Assembly: GCA_007135385.1 (NCBI GenBank) | Contig: SLIY01000179.1 | Coordinates: 1 to 18,265, forward strand | Length of the DNA: 18,265 nt | From: Leptolyngbyaceae cyanobacterium CSSed165cm_216 | GTDB taxonomy: Bacteria > Cyanobacteriota > Cyanobacteriia > Phormidesmidales > Phormidesmidaceae | Reading direction: 5' to 3' | Shown: piece after piece, positions 13,936 through 18,265 of the stretch | How the letters are laid out: every line of letters starts with the position of its first letter | How positions within the stretch are numbered: the stretch's first letter is position 1 | Made by a program: the position numbers and the translations under genes | Notes under the pieces: generated by a model | Told to the model about the DNA's origin: nothing | The model's database searches: none | What the model saw: the letters and a program-made list of their open reading frames with translations, nothing else

Positions 13936-15234
13936 ATGGCTAAGTTTCTCCACATTGCCGACATTCACTTAGGCTTCGATCGCTACGACACCCCAGAGCG
14001 CACCAAGGACTTTTTTCGGGCCTTGTACACTGTGTTGGATCGCCATGCAATTCAGGCCGATGTCGACTTTGTGGTGATTGCCGGTGATCTGTTTGAGCAT
14101 CGGAACATCAAGCCAGCCACCCTAAATCAAGCTCAGGTATGTTTGCAGGCGTTGCAGCAAGCTCACATTCCGGTCTTAGCCATTGAAGGCAACCACGACA
14201 ACCGTCCCTACGGCACCCCCACTAGCTGGCTTAAGTATCTTTCGGAATGGGGCTTGCTGATGTTACTGGAGCCCAACGATACCAAATTGGGCCACCCCCT
14301 CTTGAGCCCATGGGATCCTGATACAAAGTCAGGCAGTTATGTTGACTTGGCTTGCGGTGTACGGGTAATTGGCTCCCATTGGTATGGGGCTACAGCCCCG
14401 AGAGCGATTGAGCGGTTAGCGGCGGCGATCGATCATTTGCCCCCGGGTCCTGACCACACCTTGCTGATGTTTCACCACGGTCTAGAGGGACAAATTGCCC
14501 GCTACGCCGGAGCCTTGCGTTATAGCGATTTACGGCCCCTGGAGCAGGCTGGGGTGAACTATCTGGCCCTAGGCCACATTCATAAGGCCTATACCGTAGA
14601 AGACTGGGTGTTTAACCCTGGCTCCTTAGAAGCTAACAATGTGGAGGAAAGCCGCTACCAGCGGGGAGCCTATTTGGTGAATTTGACCGTCGATGGTGTT
14701 GAGGCTGATCTAATCACCGACTACTTTCAGCGCCCGATTCGGCGTCTAGAGGTGGTAGCTAAAGGTCAGGAGAGCTTAGACCAAATCTGCCAAATGGCTG
14801 AAGCTGTGGTTTCAGAGGCCATTACCCCCCTGTCCCCTGAGGATCCGGCCCCCATCATTGAGCTCAAAATCACAGGGCAAGTTAGCTTTGACCGTCTGGA
14901 ATTGGATACAAGACGGCTGCAAGCAGAGCTCCAACAGGCCAGCGGGGCTCTGTTTGTATTGCTGAAATATGATGTAGACGATGTGGCCTACCAAACCCCG
15001 GTGGGGGAGGGCCAAAGCCGAGTCGATATTGAGCAGACCATCTTTGCGGATATGTTGACGGCCCACCGCGACTACAAACACCGAGCCGAGGATCTGTCGA
15101 AAGGGTTGACCGATTTAAAGGACCGCCAACTGGCTGGGGCAGATGAGGTCTCTCTCTATGAATTTGTGGAAACCCTGCTGGATTTGGACATTACTGGGGC
15201 CGACCAAGCAAGTTGTTCAAAACAGCAGCAGTAA
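13936..15234 (+). CDS. SbcD/Mre11-type DNA repair exonuclease
   Basis: The product is a manganese-dependent metallophosphoesterase nuclease of the SbcD/Mre11 family, whose members trim DNA ends and open hairpins, usually with an SbcC/Rad50 ATPase. From the ATG at 13936 it has 432 residues. All phosphoesterase motifs are present: D9-x-H11 in IADIHLG, GDLFEH at 50-55 with Asp51, GNHD at 85-88, FHHG at 179-182 and GHIH at 213-216. Residues from about 255 form the capping and partner-binding region, rich in Glu, Leu and Asp; the tail ends in three Gln. An earlier in-frame ATG at 13918 would add six residues, but the family begins at MAKFLHIADIHLG. No SbcC/Rad50 gene is adjacent. It overlaps the next gene tail to tail by 18 bases. 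Confidence 0.9.
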   Translation: MAKFLHIADIHLGFDRYDTPERTKDFFRALYTVLDRHAIQADVDFVVIAGDLFEHRNIKPATLNQAQVCLQALQQAHIPVLAIEGNHDNRPYGTPTSWLKYLSEWGLLMLLEPNDTKLGHPLLSPWDPDTKSGSYVDLACGVRVIGSHWYGATAPRAIERLAAAIDHLPPGPDHTLLMFHHGLEGQIARYAGALRYSDLRPLEQAGVNYLALGHIHKAYTVEDWVFNPGSLEANNVEESRYQRGAYLVNLTVDGVEADLITDYFQRPIRRLEVVAKGQESLDQICQMAEAVVSEAITPLSPEDPAPIIELKITGQVSFDRLELDTRRLQAELQQASGALFVLLKYDVDDVAYQTPVGEGQSRVDIEQTIFADMLTAHRDYKHRAEDLSKGLTDLKDRQLAGADEVSLYEFVETLLDLDITGADQASCSKQQQ

Positions 15235-15957
15235 GCTACGCTGCTGCCAAATCATGATCACACCGCTAACGGCTACAAACGTGAAGACTAATTGGCGGAA
15301 CTGCTGGGCGCTCATTTGAGCTAGCACCCATTTCCCTAACCAGTTGGCTGGAATTGCGGCCAGTCCAATCACCAATCCATAGGTTAGGTATTGGTAGCTG
15401 AGGCTGCCCAAAGCCGCGTAGGCTAGCAGTTTCACCACATGCAAAGAAACTTTGTTAAGGGCTTTAGTGGCCACCATGGCTTCTTTCTCCAAGCCGTAAC
15501 CTAGGTAAAGGGGATTCATCACTGGCCCCGTACTGCCCATCAACCCCGAGCCAATGGCATTGATCAACGATAAGGGCAAAAAGTGCCAAGCTTTCACCTG
15601 GAATTGGGTATTCTGAGATCCCATCACATAGTTGCCAACCATGGCCAATAGGCCAACTCCTAGCACCAGTTGTAGCCCTTCGGTATGCACCTGGGTGAGC
15701 CCATAACAGCCCAAGACAGCACCAACTGTGGCCCCTGGCAAATACCAGGCGGTAACTCGCCAGTTGATTTCTGACCAGAAAAAGAGGCTGCGCTGGGCAT
15801 TGCCAATCAATAACCCGGTGGTAATGATAGGGGCAACCGCCTGCACCCCCAGCAACACGGAAATGAGCGGAATTAAAATAAATGGACTACCGCCCCCTGC
15901 CAGCATGCTAAAAAACCAGGCCACAAAGCTGACGATAAAGAGACACAGGGCAATCAT
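15217..15957 (-). CDS. TauE/SafE-family membrane permease
   Basis: This is a 246-residue, very hydrophobic protein of the TauE/SafE group. Some members export sulfite or sulfoacetate, but the substrate here cannot be told from sequence. About seven to eight membrane spans are visible, at roughly residues 2-20, 27-53, 70-88, 94-112, 125-143, 172-190, 193-208 and 222-237. The two repeated half-motifs of the family are AGGGSPFILIPL at 20-31 and GSGLMGSTGPVMNPLYL at 136-152, supporting an inverted two-repeat fold. The ATG at 15955-15957 is chosen; an in-frame TTG at 15970-15972 would add five residues. It is convergent with the SbcD-like gene, and the last six codons plus stop overlap its end. 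Confidence 0.85.
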   Translation of the reverse strand: MIALCLFIVSFVAWFFSMLAGGGSPFILIPLISVLLGVQAVAPIITTGLLIGNAQRSLFFWSEINWRVTAWYLPGATVGAVLGCYGLTQVHTEGLQLVLGVGLLAMVGNYVMGSQNTQFQVKAWHFLPLSLINAIGSGLMGSTGPVMNPLYLGYGLEKEAMVATKALNKVSLHVVKLLAYAALGSLSYQYLTYGLVIGLAAIPANWLGKWVLAQMSAQQFRQLVFTFVAVSGVIMIWQQRSLLLLF

Positions 15958-16090
15958 GGGCGAGATTATCAAAATTATTAAATAGACAAACGGGGTATCT
16001 TCAGGCCAGGAGGAAGCAGGTTAGTATCGCCCTCTGTGCGCCTGGTCAGAAACGGGTATTACCAGTTGTAACAATTTTATAAGGTTTATC

Positions 16091-16117
16091 TGGGGAGAGA
16101 TAGGGTATTTATCCCCA
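16091..16117. promoter_or_regulatory. Imperfect palindrome upstream of the M48-like gene
   Basis: The 27 bases from TGGGGAGAGATA to TATTTATCCCCA form a symmetric sequence: 11 of 12 positions pair (one of them G-U) around a three-base centre. It lies 84 bases before the ATG at 16201, within the 243-base gap between two divergent genes. It could be an operator or a hairpin in the leader. Confidence 0.45.
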
Positions 16118-16200
16118 ATGGTACTGGGTTTAAGTCAGAGATATCAGACTTCAACTATGCTTGACACTCGATCGCAGCCACGAATTTGGGGCCCATAGCT

Positions 16201-18265
16201 ATGGCTTCAGACAGCCACCACCAATCTACTCAGTCTCAGGGGGGCCACCTCTACCAGCAGGGGGTAGCAGCTTATCGAGCCAAAGCCTATGGCCAAGCTG
16301 TGGCCTATTTTCGCCAACTGCTGCAGTTGGCTTCCACACCGGATGACAGGGTAAAAGCCCAGATGGGTTTAGTGCGATCGCATCAGCGTTTGGGACAATA
16401 TGCGATCGCCCGGCAACTCTGTCAGCAGCTACAGACCAGCCCTGTGGCCCAGGCCCGCCAATGGGCTGATCAGACCCTCAGTCAACTGCCGTCCCCCGAA
16501 CAGACGGCGGTGGCTCCGGTCCCTACCGACCAGGCCCAACCTGCTTTCCCTGGGACTCAGCGAGAGTCGCCTCAGCTAGACCGGTCGGCCACTAACCCCA
16601 CCGGGTTTGTCCCCTTTAGGACAGAGCCAACGGCACCAAAAGGGCCGCCGTCAGCCCCGCCCGATGTTTCAGCCGCTGCCGCTGCGCCGGTGCCGAAGCC
16701 ACCCCCCGTGTCTGGTCCGGCCCCTCTAACGACCAGTTCTCCCCCCTCCAGATCCCAGACCCCTAACTCCTCCTCCAGTTTCCCAGGGGAAACCACGGGG
16801 ACCAAGAAAGGGGCATCGCTATTTCACTACCAGCGGCTGAATCAGCAGCCCTGGCGAGGCCCCCTGGATGAAGCCTTAGGGGAAACCAACGCGGCCCTCC
16901 AGACAGCTGCCAAAGCGCCATCTCCAGCAGCGCCATCGGTCCCCTCGGTCAGCACAACCACGACTCGGCCTCACCCTCTGTCTAAACGCCCCTGGCCGCT
17001 GTGGTTCGGCCAAGCGGTCACGGCGATCGCCCTGGTATGGGGGATCAACTGGGTCTTCCATCTGGCCCTGAAGGGAATCAATGGCCTGATCCGGCTGGTG
17101 CGCTGGCCGGTACGATTTTACGGGCTGCCCGCCCTTGATCAGTCCTACACCCTATGGGTGATCGGCTTGGTTTTGCTACTGGCGATGGGCAGCCCCTGGA
17201 TATTGGACTGGCTGCTGGCCCGGTGGCATGGTCAGCGGGTCTTATCCACCCGACAGCTACAGCGACTCAATCCCCAGGCCCTAACGGTGTTGCGACAGCT
17301 CTGCCGCCGCCGGGGCTGGCACCTGCCGGAGTTACGGCTGATTCCAGAGTCAACCCCCTACTGTTTTAGCTATGGCTGGCATCCTCGTAATACCCGAATT
17401 GTCGTCAGTCAGGGGATGCTGGACACCTTACCCGCAGACCAGGTGGTGACCCTATACAGTGTTGAGTTGGCCCATGCCATTAATGGCGCATTGCCTGTCT
17501 TATCAGCGGCGGGGCTATGGCTGCTAGTTTGCCATACCGCCTATGGCCAATTGGCCGTATGGGCTGAACAACGACAGCAGGCCTGGTTACGGGCGATTGT
17601 CGGCGGCCTGGCCCATGGCGTCTATGCCCTCTATTGGGGCTTACGGCAGCTGACCTTAGGGTTGTCACGCTGGCGCAGTGGTTGGGGCGATCGCCGCACC
17701 GTTGCACTCACTCGCCAACCGCGACTTTTGGCGGATACCCTAACTTACCTGAGTACCACCCTGGCTTCCCACAGCCAGCAATCGGGCTCTATTTCGCCAA
17801 TCCTTTGCAGCCTGGGGGTACTGCTACCGATTAGCCCTGCCCAGGCCCTTAGCCCTGGTAGCTTTATATCGACCCTGAGTCTAGGTCCCGTGGTTACCCC
17901 TGATATCCTCAACCCCTATCGTCAGTGGTTGAGGATCAACACCTCCCATCTACCGCTGGGGGAGCGCCTGGTCCTGCTCAACCAAGCCGCTAAGCAGTAC
18001 GGGCAGCTCCCCCTCTCGCTTGAGTTTGCGAACTCTTCCCCCATGCCTGCTTTTGCGATCACACCGCTGCTGCGCCAAAAAGCACCCCTGGTGGGCCTGA
18101 TCGTCGGCGGTAGTTTGGCCATGGGGTTGTGGTTTTTAGGCGGGGTCACCCAAGGGTTACGGTTACCCTTCTTGAGCTGGCTGTACCAAGATCCCACGGT
18201 TCTTTGGGGGCTGTTGCTGTTGGGCCTGGGTATCGGGCTGCTACTGCGAATCAATACCCTCTACC
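16201..18265 (+). CDS. TPR plus M48-like membrane protein, probable pseudo-peptidase, partial
   Basis: The frame is open from the ATG at 16201 to the right edge: 688 codons with no stop. Residues 14-96 are TPR-like helices (HLYQQGVAAYRAKAYGQAVAYF and QRLGQYAIARQLCQQL), followed by a Pro/Ser/Thr-rich linker (about 97-260). Hydrophobic spans lie at about 271-290 and 318-340, then a domain resembling M48 (HtpX/Ste24) peptidases: RNTRIVVSQGMLDTLPADQVVTLYSVELAHAING. The zinc motif HExxH reads V421-E422-L423-A424-H425, so the first His is Val. The downstream E-x3-D position reads S493-GWG-D497 in SRWRSGWGDRR, so the Glu ligand is Ser. Further hydrophobic segments lie at about 430-450, 461-480, 629-650 and 668-684. 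The fold assignment is good; peptidase activity is doubtful. Confidence 0.78.
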   Translation, partial: MASDSHHQSTQSQGGHLYQQGVAAYRAKAYGQAVAYFRQLLQLASTPDDRVKAQMGLVRSHQRLGQYAIARQLCQQLQTSPVAQARQWADQTLSQLPSPEQTAVAPVPTDQAQPAFPGTQRESPQLDRSATNPTGFVPFRTEPTAPKGPPSAPPDVSAAAAAPVPKPPPVSGPAPLTTSSPPSRSQTPNSSSSFPGETTGTKKGASLFHYQRLNQQPWRGPLDEALGETNAALQTAAKAPSPAAPSVPSVSTTTTRPHPLSKRPWPLWFGQAVTAIALVWGINWVFHLALKGINGLIRLVRWPVRFYGLPALDQSYTLWVIGLVLLLAMGSPWILDWLLARWHGQRVLSTRQLQRLNPQALTVLRQLCRRRGWHLPELRLIPESTPYCFSYGWHPRNTRIVVSQGMLDTLPADQVVTLYSVELAHAINGALPVLSAAGLWLLVCHTAYGQLAVWAEQRQQAWLRAIVGGLAHGVYALYWGLRQLTLGLSRWRSGWGDRRTVALTRQPRLLADTLTYLSTTLASHSQQSGSISPILCSLGVLLPISPAQALSPGSFISTLSLGPVVTPDILNPYRQWLRINTSHLPLGERLVLLNQAAKQYGQLPLSLEFANSSPMPAFAITPLLRQKAPLVGLIVGGSLAMGLWFLGGVTQGLRLPFLSWLYQDPTVLWGLLLLGLGIGLLLRINTLY

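Noticed and set aside
16161..16189. TTGACA at 16161-16166 as the -35 of the M48-like gene
   Set aside because: The hexamer 17 bases downstream (ATTTGG) is not a -10, and the start would fall almost on the ATG.

Overview
The window is a housekeeping segment of a cyanobacterial chromosome. The evidence is NdhN, LdpA, Psb27 and a Ycf45-type R3H ATPase, together with the gene order rpmJ-rpsM-rpsK-rpoA-rplQ-truA-rplM-rpsI-rpmE-prfA and at least 14 copies of the cyanobacterial palindrome GCGATCGC (HIP1). Base composition looks moderately GC-rich. I cannot assign a genus from sequence alone. No tRNA, rRNA, CRISPR array, insertion sequence or phage gene was seen.

Layout. (a) 1-2733, minus strand: start of the S10-type ribosomal operon, rplC-rplD-rplW-rplB-rpsS. 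rpsS runs off the left edge, and rpsJ is absent from the front of the operon. (b) 2734-3191: a 458-base divergent intergenic region. (c) 3192-7541, plus strand: ndhN, ldpA, the SpoIIIAA-like/R3H ATPase gene and psb27, all tied to thylakoid or redox physiology, closed by a clear intrinsic terminator. (d) 7604-13814, plus strand: a strong sigma70-type promoter, then rpmJ, a 324-base gap, rpsM, an internal terminator-like hairpin, rpsK, rpoA, rplQ, truA, rplM, rpsI, rpmE and prfA. (e) 13936-15234: an SbcD/Mre11-type nuclease without its ATPase partner, overlapping tail to tail with a minus-strand TauE/SafE permease gene. (f) 16201 to the right edge: a long open gene for a TPR plus M48-like membrane protein whose metal site looks broken.

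How the genes work together. Regions (a) and (d) are the two halves of what in many cyanobacteria is one continuous ribosomal supercluster. Here they point away from each other with ndhN-ldpA-ycf45-psb27 between them, and secY, adk and infA do not precede rpmJ. One inversion with a breakpoint between infA and rpmJ would give this layout. The fresh promoter and terminator in front of rpmJ fit a right half that had to become transcriptionally independent. The middle block encodes a subunit of the NDH-1 plastoquinone reductase, an iron-sulfur modifier of the circadian clock, a putative nucleic-acid-binding ATPase and a photosystem II assembly lipoprotein.

Most of the window is ordinary. The points most worth a second look are the probable M48 pseudo-protease at the right edge, the split ribosomal cluster, the long rpmJ-rpsM gap, and the hairpin between rpsM and rpsK.
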